Below, one piece after another: positions 35,999 through 46,069 of a stretch of 64,000 nucleotides of DNA. The notes below the pieces were generated by a model. It ran no database searches and was not told where the DNA came from. It saw only the letters and a list, made by a program, of their open reading frames with translations. The position numbers and the translations under genes are program-made. The DNA lies in assembly GCF_000344685.1 (NCBI RefSeq), contig NW_006920418.1:387940-451939 (forward strand), read 5' to 3'. Every line of letters begins with the position of its first letter. The first letter of the stretch is position 1. This stretch comes from Gloeophyllum trabeum ATCC 11539. Its lineage: Eukaryota; Basidiomycota; Agaricomycetes; Gloeophyllales; Gloeophyllaceae.

Positions 35999-36443
35999 AA
36001 GTTATGGGTTTCTGCAGACTATGGGTTACCAGAATGTGTGACATTGTGTGACTACCTAGTACACGTGACAGACAGCCTATCCGGTATAGGCCGGACGTCG
36101 TTTATGACACCGTTTAGATACGGAATCTTGAGTCTGGTATGGGTTATCTTCTGAAATACCACGAGAACCAAAAATTAAGGGTTCAGATGGTCCAGATTCT
36201 CGTGAGAAGGAAGACCTGTACCTTCCTAATATAGGTTGTTTTATGGGTTATGACCCTTCAGAAAGCTATGGGTTATGGGATACGGCAGACTTATGGGTTT
36301 TTACTATCTACCATGTCGGTGGAAGCCAAAAACCTATGGGTTATTACAGGTTATGGGTTATGACAGGTATGGGTTAAGACAGAGTCGACTGTAGATACAA
36401 GGGTGTATGTATGAAAATCTGAAATGTGCATAGTCTGAGGTAG
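35999..36443 (+). repeat. 445-bp segment starting at the N gap, copy 2
   Basis: It begins exactly where the N run ends and matches 35003-35447. Only this copy continues into unique sequence on its right, and only copy 1 continues into unique sequence on its left. Confidence 0.9.
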
Positions 36444-38724
36444 AAAATCCAATAGACAACGGAAGAGCCTTCAGGCTTGAGATCTCCAGCATGCAAAGAA
36501 AAGACGTGGCAGGCAAATGAGTGATTCGGCAGGCATTGAGCATTGCCAGGGTCTGAGAGACAGCGCGAAATACCCGCCCGTTCATGGCTTCGTAGCCCTT
36601 AACGGCGAGATACGATACGGCCGCGATTATGGAGGCATCCGGCACCCAGCTGTGTCTTCCATGTGTGCCTCCGGATTTCAGCGTGATACTACAAACTGTA
36701 TAATTCCGTGCAAATAAGGGGTACCCGAGGGTTCACGACTACAGGGGAGGCATGTCTATCCTTATTCGGTGAGAAATACCATACCGGGTAATGATAATGT
36801 ATAGTCGCGACGAAGTGGCGGGCTGCTGACCATGTCCGGACTACAACCGGCCTCACTGCTGGGGTGCCGTTGGTGTCCGGACTAAAAAACCGGGTTGGTC
36901 GGCTGAGACCCCTACTTACGTCCGGACTGGCTCCGGCGTCCCTCGCCCGAAGCGCTTTTTTTGTCCGGACTGGCTCCGGCATCTATCGGTATTTTCAGGG
37001 GTCCTGTGGTAGGCGCCCCTGCGTGACACGGCGGATTACCAGTGGGCGCGCACTGCCGGCAGCCTGAGCGCACCCAACATACCTGACGTCGGCGGTGCCG
37101 TTCGACGGCGGCAGCCGGATAAAATCCAGGAGATCCATCGTGCCCAGCTCCCGCGCGAGAGACGGGAGCGCCAGGAACGCGTCGAGTACCCCCGGTGGTG
37201 GTGTCGGGGCGTCGTAGAACAGGATTTGCGAGGCCGCCGCCTGCAGATTGAGCAGCGAAGTTCACTCAGCGGTCGTAGAGCACAGGGGAGGGAGAGGGAG
37301 AGGAGACGCACGGAGCCCTCGGCGTAGTAGTACGTCGTGATAATTTGCGCCTTCGGGTCGGTATTGCTCGCCGAAAAGTCGGCGACGACCTGGGCTAGCT
37401 GGGGGAAGGTGTCCGCCGCGTAGGTCAGCACCCCGCCCTGTATAGAAAGGGGTTCAACGTTCAGATGAGTTGAAGTTTAACTGACGACTGACTGACTGAC
37501 CCAGATCTGACCCATCGGGTAGGTCTTCAGCGTGAAGCGGGTGACGACGCCCTGTCATGTACCAACGCACTCAACACCAGATATCGATAGTAGGTGATAC
37601 GCACGAAGTTGTTGTACCCGCCCTGCGCGCAACGCGGTGTCCGAGTCATGAGCACGGACACTGACACCATTCCACGAAACTGTGTTGGGCGTACGCACCC
37701 TCAGCGCAAACATCAAATCCGGGTACGACTCCTCCGCGACGTCCAACACGCGTCCGTCCGGCAGAACGAGCTCGTACCCGACGACGTTATCCACCGCCAG
37801 CCCATACTGGCCCGTCAGCCACGAGTACCCTTGACCACCCACCCCATAAGGTTCCTCGATCCTCCACGAGTACACTGGCCAGCGCACCTCCGCCCAGAGC
37901 GAACCCCGCAACGCCGATCCCCGACACCCGCGCCGACGCCGTGCGGCTGCAGCGCCGCGTAGACGGCGTCCCACACCAGTCCCGCGCCGACGTCCGCGGT
38001 GGACGTGGAGGCGTGGTAGGCCACGGTGGCGAAGCGGCGCGTGGCGAGCAGCACGCCGGGGGTGGAGGAGAAGTCGGGGTTCGTGGAGTGCCCGCCGGCT
38101 TTGACCTGCGCCGGGGGAGGACAGGCGGGTTTCCGTGTGAGTAGAGGACCCCGGGTGAGTGGATGGGAGGAAGGGGGGCGTACGGCAAAGGGCGTGTTCG
38201 TCGCGCCGAGGATCAGGAGCTGCCGGAGAACGCAGTTGGGCACGGAACGGCCGGGAGGGAGGGGAGGAAGGGCGCTTACGATCTTACCGACGTCGGACGC
38301 AGTCCCGGGTTCGACGGTGCATGCGGAGGCCAGCGCGCTGGACGAGAAGAAGTGGGAGTTGTCTGCCGAGTAGTTGGTCGAGCCTGTGCGTTGAGTGTGA
38401 GCTCAAGCACCACAGGCCGGTGCTCGTATGCGTACCAGAGTAATAGACATCCGATGCCGACGAGAGCGCCGCGCTGATCTGGGAGCATACGGAGGACGAA
38501 ACACCCGCCCTGGGGTGCACACCTCCATCGCGCTCTATCTTGGAAGCGCTGCCATACGAAGAGAGGGCCGCGTAGCATAGCACGACGCGCTCGAGGTAGG
38601 TCCGCATATCGAGTCTGGCGCCCTGTGAGCAAACCACCGGTCTTTAGCTTATATGGATCGGTCCACAACCATAAGCCTGACGCCCCAAAGCAGACGCGCA
38701 TCTGTCTTATATGCGGGCACGAAA

Positions 38725-39400
38725 TGCAATCCTCCCTACAAAGTTGAGGACGCAGATTATGTAAGCGAGTCGCGCAGCGGCTCGCAAAGTGGACGCGGAG
38801 CCATTGCAGCGGATGCACCCAGACGGTCGCCCGACTATCATATTATCTCAGCATTGAATATTTCCAGCATCTCGCTAGTGCAGCGGTTAATGTGGTGGGT
38901 TACTTCAGATGTGGTGATTTGAGCTCGAGGTTCAATCCCGGCCACGGACAATATTTTAGACTTGTGATGATGTATGCCTTTCTAATTGTCTTCACTCTGT
39001 AATGCAACTTGGAAATTTTATTGTGTTCTGTCTCATAATGCAGTCATTCCATGGCGCCGATAGATGACATTGTGGCACTTTGAGTCCAGATAAGGGCCAA
39101 TCTATACACAAAGCCTTTACTTGGTATTATACTTTGGGGTTCAGTTTCAAAAAGTTAAAACTACATGTGTACTGATATACAAAACCATTCAACTTCTCAT
39201 GATCATGGGAGGTGGTGTTACCGGTGTACGAATGAATTGCAGTGAGTACACAACCTCCTCACCGCCTTAGGACTCCCATTCCGAAGCGAGTCGCCCCGAC
39301 TTCAGACGAAGTACCCTCGCGACGCTGCGGGGTTACCGCACAGTGCCTCGACCTTCCATTTATAGCGACTCGCGTCCTTAACTTTGTAGGGAGGATTGCA
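38725..39400. repeat. Inverted repeat pair of 29 bp, 676 bp apart outer ends
   Basis: Positions 38725-38753 and 39372-39400 are inverted copies starting TGCAATCCTCCCTACAAAG with one mismatch. The left copy lies about 120 bp upstream of the oxidase start codon, beside a TATAAG, so it could be promoter sequence duplicated in inverted orientation, or the ends of a small element. GCGAGTCGC also recurs just inside both arms. Confidence 0.6.
38876..38939 (+). ncRNA. tRNA-like Pol III promoter (SINE or tRNA relic)
   Basis: A good A box TAGTGCAGCGG at 38876-38886 and a B box GGTTCAATCCC at 38929-38939 stand 42 bp apart, as in a tRNA gene. The bases before the A box and after the B box do not pair as an acceptor stem, so it is not a functional tRNA. 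A T-run occurs about 75 bp downstream. A tRNA-derived SINE or a decayed tRNA are both possible. Confidence 0.4.
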
Positions 39401-39914
39401 CTTTCTTATGCGGGCTTGGGAAACGCGCGGCGCACAGATGACAGTGATTCCTGACCGGCGACCAACGTTCTCTGGAGTCAGTCTCAGGGTCGATACGAAA
39501 TAAGGCAGCACGCATCCCTGTCAGAGGCAAGTACGTATACGCAAATAGGATGCAAATAGGACACACCAGCCTGTTTATCACCGCCACCATACAGTAGCGG
39601 CCCCGGGGATCCGAAGTGGGCTCGTGCCTGCCAGTGTCTAATACCACCGTCTCGCGTCTGGCTCCAAGCACGGTGCGTCGCAGTATACAATGGCCAGCGG
39701 TGACCTATCTCCTCGTAGCGAGAATATCTCACTCGCAGATCATCTATCCTATCGCATCACCCATCCTCTCACGAACGCAAAGGGAACGCGGGAAGGCTTG
39801 GGTGTAAGCATGTGATAGCAGCTGTGCTCGTGCACAGTGTCATTCGCAACTATAAGTAGAAGCGGGGGGTGACATTGACGCCATGGCCTGGTGTACACTG
39901 ACAGATCTCACGAG
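39401..39914. other. Intergenic stretch, nothing recognised
   Basis: Short frames only, between the inverted repeat and the decayed oxidase fragment. Confidence 0.4.
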
Positions 39915-40065
39915 CAACAGAGGTTTCGGGGGCAGGAGCGAGGGCAGGAAGGAACGAGACGACGCGACGCCGGGCCCCAGTACGACAACACCGGGTGGGC
40001 AAGGTCGAGGAAGCGTTGCCGCACTGCATTCTCACTGAGCGAGTCGAGGAGCGAAGCGGGGTGTC
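39915..40065 (-). pseudogene. Decayed fragment of a second FAD-linked oxidase
   Basis: On the minus strand this stretch follows exons 10-11 of the neighbouring oxidase: CGCTCCTCGACT, a shortened spacer, then TACTGGGGCCC and CCTTCCTGCCCTCGCTC. The frame is lost and pieces are deleted. Flanking sequence (40066-40440) shows no clear continuation. Confidence 0.55.
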
Positions 40066-40628
40066 ATGATCAGTGCGATCGTAACTACGAGCGCATACTC
40101 CGCGCGCTCGGCCGCACACGTACCCCACGAAAGTCGAGAAGACGCCTCGCGCGGGACCAGGGAACCCTGCGAGCCCCGCCTGGCGTTTGAACCCGCTGAG
40201 CATGCACGACGGCAGGAGACGCACGCATAGTCGTACGTGGTGCCTTTCCGGCGGCCGCGTCGGTGCGTGCTGGAGAACCGGTGCCCCACCGACGCCGCAC
40301 ACTTGTCGTCCTGCATGGTAACTCCAGATTGTCTGTCCCACCAGCGCTGAGACCGGACACCAAGCACCGAGCATCGACCCGACCCTGATGCGGCCCAGAC
40401 GTACACTCCCATCGTACGACACGCGCACATCCAGAGTACCTCAACCTAACGGGCGCAGTACGAGAGCGCGGGAAAGGGGCCTCCTTATAATAGTACGTAC
40501 GGAAGGAATACGAAGCGCAAGCAAAGAGTCGAGTCTCGCGAACAATGGTACTGGTATTGACCTCATGTGGTGGAAAGAGTCCGCGTAAATAAGCGTGTAC
40601 TTGGTAATAATTTTCGAGATATATCTCT

Positions 40629-40669
40629 GCGCCACCGACGCGTTAATTAGCGACGCGCCCCACACGTGA
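40629..40669 (+). repeat. Dispersed ACGCGT/CACGTG repeat, copy 1 (short)
   Basis: It reads GCGCCACCGACGCGTTAATT, then a spacer with CGACGCGC, then CACGTGA. It is shorter than the copies at 49539-49603 and 57202-57267 and lies about 150 bp upstream of the acireductone dioxygenase start. Confidence 0.6.
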
Positions 40670-40817
40670 CCCCTGAGCCAATCAAGTCGTGAGTTTTCGC
40701 AAGCCATCAGAATCAGTGATGGCGCCATCGCAGATCTCTCCAGATCTTTCCCCATCCCGCTCCGCGTCCTCCCATGTAACTAATCCACCCTCGATTCTCT
40801 CCTCACCACCGCAGACG

Positions 40818-41535
40818 ATGCGCGCATACTACTTCGACAACGTCCCCGGCGACCAGCGCCTCCCGCACGACTCGGGCAAGAGCGTCCTCCTCGAAAAGCT
40901 CTCCGCGCTCGGCGTGCACTACTGGTCCATCCCCGTCTCGCCCAGCGGCGAGCCCGACGAGGAAGCCGTGGATAGGATCGCGAGGGAGAGGGACTACAAG
41001 AACCGCGATGTGATCGATGTGAGCAGGCAGGGGCTGGGCGCGGCGTACGAGAGCAAGATCAAGATGTTCTTCGAGGAGTGAGTGGTCCCGTGTTGCGTGC
41101 GGCGGGCGCGGGGTGTTGACGGCGGCGTGGACAGGCATATGCACGAGGACGAGGAGATCCGGTACATCCTCGCCGGCAGCGGCTTCTTCGACGTGCGCGG
41201 TGCGTGCCCTCGTCGCAACCAGGCCTGATCCCCGCTCACGCGACCCGGCCAGAGCACCCGACGGACAACTGGATCCGCATCGCGATGCACCCGGGCGACA
41301 TGATCGTCCTTCCCGCCGGCATCTACCACCGCTTCACGCTCGACGAGGCCGACCGCATCCGCGCGATGCGCTTGTTCAAGGTGCGCGCACTCACCTCATT
41401 CAAGGGTTCGTCTTGCTCACCGAAGCGTTGCCGCGGCAGGACGAGCCCAAGTGGACGCCGTACAACCGCGGACACGAGACGGACGCGAACCCCATCAGGG
41501 GCGAGTACCTCCGCGCCATCGGCGTCGGCGCATGA
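40818..41535 (+). CDS. ADI1: Acireductone dioxygenase (methionine salvage)
   Basis: A cupin enzyme that cleaves acireductone with O2; the Fe form feeds methionine salvage. Four exons, 40818-41077, 41135-41199, 41253-41380 and 41440-41535, give 182 aa, the family's usual length. The N-terminus [20 protein letters not shown] is typical. Metal ligands are visible: His88, His90 and Glu94 in [12 protein letters not shown], and His134 in LPAGIYHRF. The C-terminus has [18 protein letters not shown]. An in-frame ATG at 40719 would add 33 Ser/Pro-rich residues; I chose 40818 because homologues begin with MRAYYFDN, but an upstream start could supply an alternative N-terminus. Confidence 0.94.
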
Positions 41536-41856
41536 ATAGCGGTGCGCGAGCACTGGCGGTTAGTATGTGGGCGTTCAAAGAGGTCCGTGCATAGAGGGAA
41601 GATGAGGGAAGGCGAAGAGATCAGATGAGAGACGATGTTTCGGTGCTGTGATCTTCGGCGAGTCGAAATCTATCTGACGTTATCGGAGGTGTATCTATGC
41701 TCGTCTTTCCGAATCTCAATGTTTCCCAATAGCTATCCCCACAAATCGACCCGTGAGAGTATTGAAACCATGACCTCCCCGCCGCGAATCCATCACGCCG
41801 TTAATGCCCATCTCAGCACGAGGTTAAAACCTAAGCTGGGAGGTGGACGACTCGGA
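41536..41856. other. Spacer between convergent genes
   Basis: 321 bp, no gene seen; it holds the 3' flanks of ADI1 and the coiled-coil gene. Confidence 0.5.
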
Positions 41857-44439
41857 TCAGAATGTGAGCCCTTCGTCGTACCTCAGAACTCGTGATTCAG
41901 CCACTGCCACTTCTCTGGCAAGTCTCATCCTTCCGCTATTCTGTCCCATGTGCAGCTGCATGAGAGGACTGTGAAGGCACGCGCGAATTATTTGGATTGC
42001 AAGGTCTTTCCCCGAGTTCACCGGCACACGTACCAGCTTAGAGATATGCCCTTCGACTGCCCTCACCCGATCCTGCCTATCCGTCTCCAGACTCTTGGAC
42101 AAGCGTGCTCCCCAGTCCGCGATGAACAGAAGCACATGGGTTTCCCAAGCCTGATACTGGGTTTGTTGTGTCCCAACTTCCTGCATAAGCATCTCTTCAC
42201 GGTCTTTTTGCGTTTTCTTGTAATCAGATTGCTGTCGGGCAATATACGAAAAGAAGGCTGCATCTCGACGGGCCTGCGCTGCTTCGAACTTCCTAGTCCG
42301 CCTCTCCTCTGAGGTGATGAACCCAAGACGCCGTGCTTGCTGGTCGTGGGTGAAACATATTTCTTGGGTGGTCTGTAGTCTACGCTGCGCCTCCCTGCGT
42401 TCCCGTTGGCCCCGAGAGAACCAGTCCCGTCGCTCGGCTTCGGCGAGCTCGAACTCTCGGCGACGCCCCCTTGAGCTCGTGGCGAACTGGATTTCTCGAC
42501 GACGTTGCGCGTCTTCAAAAAGTCGCTGGAAGCGACTGTAGGTCTCGTGCTTCTCCTCAGCGGAAGGACTGTCATGAAAAAATGCCATATCGCCGCTCCG
42601 CGGTATTTCAAGGGGCCTATGGATATGCACAGGAGCGAAGATGTTTCTAATGCCCTGGAGCCATCACCTATAGTCAGCTTCATGGGCCATAATAATTTCG
42701 CGCTATGTTGTTGCCAGTGTGACTTACCACTCCGGATGTATGCTCGTATTGTATAGGGTGCTCGGGTACCTTCTTCGGCAGTGATGGCGCCGCAGAGCCT
42801 GTGCTCACTGTGTGTGGCTGTGCATGTGGGAACCATCCCGGGTCACCATCCAAGCCAGGCATCATCCCAGGCATCGGTGACTCCTCTGTAGGTAAAAACA
42901 TTCTGAAAGCACCCTTTTGCCTTTCAAGCCTTGCCTTTACCCATTCTTCAAATGCCTTCATCATATCACTGACCATGGTTCTGATTCTCGCCAAGAGGTC
43001 CTGGTGAAGTCTGCACAAGACAGAGTACTCAGAATCTCTTCGGGACTCCATTACTCTGAAGATGTGGCTCCAGCTGCGCAATTCCGCTGCAAAATATGCT
43101 TGTCTTGTCTTATCTTCTGTGTTCCTTTCTGTTTCAAGGCCCTGGAAAGAATTGTGGTAGAAGGACCTCTGCCTGTCGAGCTCCTCCTTCATCTTGTTGA
43201 ACACCTCACCAAACACCACTGCCCTGTGAGTTTCTCCTTCATTCCTCCGTCTTTCTGCATGCTTCCAGCCTTCATCACGGGAATCCTCAGCCTTGACGAA
43301 TTCCTCTTGGTTCCAATCTTGGTATTGCTGAAATTCTTTTTTGAGGGATAAGGAGTCAATGGGGGCCTTCTTGCTGATCTTGGTTTTATGAGAGGCTGGA
43401 GTGAGTAGATGTTTATTTTGTGGCATTTGAATTGGAGGAGCAGGGGGTACAGATGGTAAAAGGCTGGACTCTTTGCCCTTCTTCGGAACCCCAGCTGCAG
43501 CTGAAGTTGATGCTGGTGACAATGGCTCACTGTCTGGCATAGTCAAGCTGTAGGGGTCCATTGTGGGTGATGATTTCTGCTCATAGTTCCAGTTTGGAAC
43601 TGGAATATGCTCATAATATTCCTGGTGTGTTAGAGGCTCCATCACTACAGGGTGGTTGATGCTCTGGGAAGACTCAGCCATCTGCCAGAGGTTATTCATT
43701 CATACTTGTCAGTGGGTTTATACTCTCATATCCTTGTCTCACTCACTTGTATCCTTGTGGCCCATTCCTGCATGTCAGCTTTGCAGATTTCATCATAATT
43801 CCGCACTAAAGGCTGGACAACTGTATCAAACACCTCTTCCAGTCGCCTCTTCCAATGAGAGAAGGTTTGCATATGCATTTCTTGGATCATATTGCCCACC
43901 GTCTCCCATGAGGCGAGAAACGAAGCAGACCGAGCCTTCTGAGTGGAGAGCTGCTGCCCAATGACTGTTTCCCAGATGGACACACTCTTATCAAACACCC
44001 CGTCCCTCCTCTGCCTGCTATGGAGGTATTTGCGTTCCTGAGAGCCTTGCATTCGTTGAAATGCCTTATCATAGTACCCGAGTTTCATAACCCAGGTATT
44101 TTCGAAGTCAAGCATAAACTTTCCCTGCCTGGCAACCTCCGCGGAATCGGCCTTTGATGAATCTTCCAAGAATCGCAGGGCATGCTGCCGCATACTTTCT
44201 TTGAAACATTTATCTCTGTTCTCCTGGTCCCGGAGGAATGCTTCTCGTGACGCAGGCCGTCTGGCCTCTTCATTTCTCGCTGGCACGGGGAGAGGTCTGC
44301 TCTTCGGTACACTGGAGTCGTGAGTCGTCAGTGGTGTATGTTGGTCCCGGGATTTATGAATAATATCGAGCTGGCACTCACAGTAGGCGGTGCATACCAA
44401 AGCCTCGTGATTGATCGATATCTGTGGCAAGCCAAGCAT
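41857..44439 (-). CDS. Unrecognised coiled-coil protein, family member 1 (intact)
   Basis: Three long exons join in phase: 43747-44439, 42728-43681 and 41857-42654, up to 814 aa. I do not recognise the family. Exon 1 is helical and charged (REAFLRDQENRDKCFKESM). Exon 2 starts with about 110 low-complexity residues (Pro, Ser, Thr) and then has helices with KMKEELDRQRSFYHNSFQGL and DLLARIRTMVSDMMKAFEEW. Exon 3 is a long Arg/Glu/Gln-rich coiled coil (FEDAQRRREIQF onward to ERRDWFSRGQRERREAQRR). No membrane helix or catalytic motif is seen. A fragment and a rearranged pseudogene of the same family follow at 45.4 and 46-48.6 kb. The third-exon acceptor CTCCAG was chosen because the nearer CTATAG leads to a stop. 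The N-terminus is uncertain; an upstream exon may exist. Confidence 0.75.
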
Positions 44440-45194
44440 CCAACTTGGAGGTCAAGCGGCGACGGGTGTTGTGTTCCCCATGTTCAATTTATCTGAGATG
44501 AAATCCGATAGACGCCCATATTCCGAGTCCAGAGATACGTTCATGGTTTCAACAGTAGAGCCGGCGTTGCAGTATGGCTAAATGCAGACTTGACGAAATA
44601 GGTATGTAGTCTCTGAACAATTAATCAAACAATGCTACATACGGGGACCATCTCAGAATAGACCGATTCCCCTCCAGCCGTGCCAGGTCAGTGTCGCTCT
44701 CACACTCAGTCTCACCGGCGTTTCGATCTTTTCTATCTAGGGCGGCGTCTTACGTGAAACCATCGTCTCTGCCGTGCCATCCGTCTTGCAGTACCTCCAA
44801 GCGACTTCTCTAGTTCAGTCTCTGCTGTTTCACAGGATATCCATTTCCTCCATGCGATCCAGCGAGTACTGCTTCAGCGCCCCCCCTCTCCCAAAATGCC
44901 ACGTGTTTGCCACAGGAGCGCTCGATGAGGGTTATCAATACAATCTACTTTTAGTTTCCAAGCACAGATCTGACATGGAAGACCAGTGAGTCGAGGGCAC
45001 CGCACGCCGTCTCCTCATTGGCGAGCACTCAGCTTGGCGACATGCCCCTCGAGCTCGTGTAAGCTCTGACGCCCGTCTAGTGAAAAAGCATGGGTTCGAA
45101 GAACCCGTGCGGGTCGCGGGTATGGGTACTGACAGGTACGGGCGCACGAGCAAACACAGTTTTGAAACCGAAACCCGTGACCCAACCCCTACCT
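44440..45194. other. Intergenic stretch, GGGTACGGGT-rich at its end
   Basis: No supported gene. From about 45084 the sequence becomes rich in ACCCGT/ACGGGT words on both strands. Confidence 0.45.
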
Positions 45195-45238
45195 ACCCGT
45201 ACCCGACCCGTCGACACGGGTTGAGCGCGGGTACGGGT
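45195..45238. repeat. Hairpin built of ACCCGT words
   Basis: ACCCGTACCCG at 45195-45205 pairs with CGGGTACGGGT at 45228-45238, and an inner ACCCGT pairs with ACGGGT. It lies within a 200-bp block (45084-45295) of the same words. Confidence 0.7.
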
Positions 45239-45416
45239 ACAGGTATGCCCTCGGACGCCCGGGGGTATACCCGTGCCATTCACTACCCGTCCGAGTCTTC
45301 ATCCAGCTGCCACTCTACTTCAAGTCTACGACAAACATGAGCATCCCTGGCTCACACTCTCGATATCACCCTTCGTCCTCAGCGACGTTACTGCAGATGC
45401 AGCCCTTGCGTTCCTG

Positions 45417-45735
45417 CTACGACTTAGTGTAGCTTAAATGCTGGCGGTCTAAGAACCAGGAAACCTTCGTCTCCTGATTCGCCTGTGTCATCTCAAACCC
45501 TTGTGCCCGCTGCTCTTCCAAGCATGCGAATTCCGGCTGCAGTGTCCGCTCGTTGCGTGCCCAGACGAATTCCCTGCGAGAGCCGTAGAGCGCGCCGCGC
45601 TCCTCGCCGATTCTGCTGGGCATCCGAGAATCGAGTCGCTCGAGCCCCGCGAAACTTGCTGAAGCCTTCAAGTTCCCGAGATCTTGCGCGAATCGGGCTT
45701 CTCGGTAAATTTGCGCCTTTTCGAACAGACACTGC
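45417..45735 (-). pseudogene. Coiled-coil family fragment (third-exon piece)
   Basis: The minus-strand frame CLFEKAQIYREARFAQDLG onward aligns with the start of exon 3 of the intact member (LFEDAQRRREIQF) and continues through ARNERTLQPEFACLEEQRAQ to a stop after SYTKS. No counterpart of exons 1 and 2 is seen next to it. It is probably a truncated duplicate. Confidence 0.6.
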
Positions 45736-46069
45736 CAGCACCTATGCATGTCACATTTCGGATGAGTGATTCCCAGCGGTGCGTCCCTCACTGGCAGAGG
45801 ATAATGAGCAATACTGTACTGACTAGTTTTGTATGCCCGCTTTCTGGCAGCGGGAGTGGCTGGGTAACGTATACAAGAGCAAGGATATTGCTGAGGTCCT
45901 CGATCAACCACCTGTCACTAAAATCCCTCTTTGGACTCGTTGATCGTGACATCAGGAAAACCCTCCCTAGTTAATTATTCCCTCAATCTTGTCTGATTTT
46001 ACAGAATGATAATAACCATAATAATCGAAACTAATATGATATAATTTGAACCCTCTCTTCCAGGACTCA

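Larger units (their letters stand above)
34753..37013. mobile_element. TIR element inserted in the oxidase, 8-bp target duplication
   Basis: The element spans 34761-37005. Its ends are AGGACCCCTGAAAATACCGA and the inverted copy, flanked by GTGGTAGG at 34753-34760 and 37006-37013. An 8-bp duplication fits hAT or KDZ-type transposons. The subterminal regions carry repeated palindromes GTCCGGACT at 34812, 34886, 36834, 36875, 36920 and 36963. No transposase frame is visible. Subtracting the N run, the likely false 445-bp duplicate and the nested element leaves only about 0.8 kb, so I infer a non-autonomous element. Confidence 0.85.
34158..38607 (-). pseudogene. Secreted FAD-linked (BBE-like) oxidase, broken by a transposon
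   Basis: The family oxidises alcohols or sugars with covalently held FAD. Twelve exons are readable: 38436-38607, 38280-38383, 38184-38219, 37888-38105, 37699-37829, 37605-37622, 37501-37551, 37312-37437, 37083-37240, a split exon 37006-37018 plus 34693-34760, 34400-34627 and 34158-34316. A signal-like start (ERVVLCYAALSSYGSAS) precedes the FAD domain (VKAGGHSTNPDFSS, GGYNNFGVVTRF). The C-terminal berberine-bridge part ends RYDPRDVMGLAGG. Two lesions are seen. A 2.2-kb element sits in exon 10 with an 8-bp duplication; removing it leaves a 73-nt exon in phase. Exon 4 is 218 nt where phase demands 3n+1, so a one-base gain or two-base loss lies near 37925-37940, just where the family has a glycine-rich turn. 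All splice sites remain intact, so decay is recent. Confidence 0.9.

Noticed and set aside
35355..36044. 229-codon minus-strand frame across the first N run
   Set aside because: Same artefact of translating N; the flanks are repeat sequence.
35003..36443. LTR retrotransposon suggested by direct repeats flanking unknown sequence
   Set aside because: The repeats abut the N run exactly, lack TG...CA ends and contain a complete TIR MITE, so overlapping contig ends explain them better.
38869..38945. tRNA gene
   Set aside because: A and B boxes are good, but no acceptor stem or proper T stem can be formed; listed as a tRNA-like relic instead.
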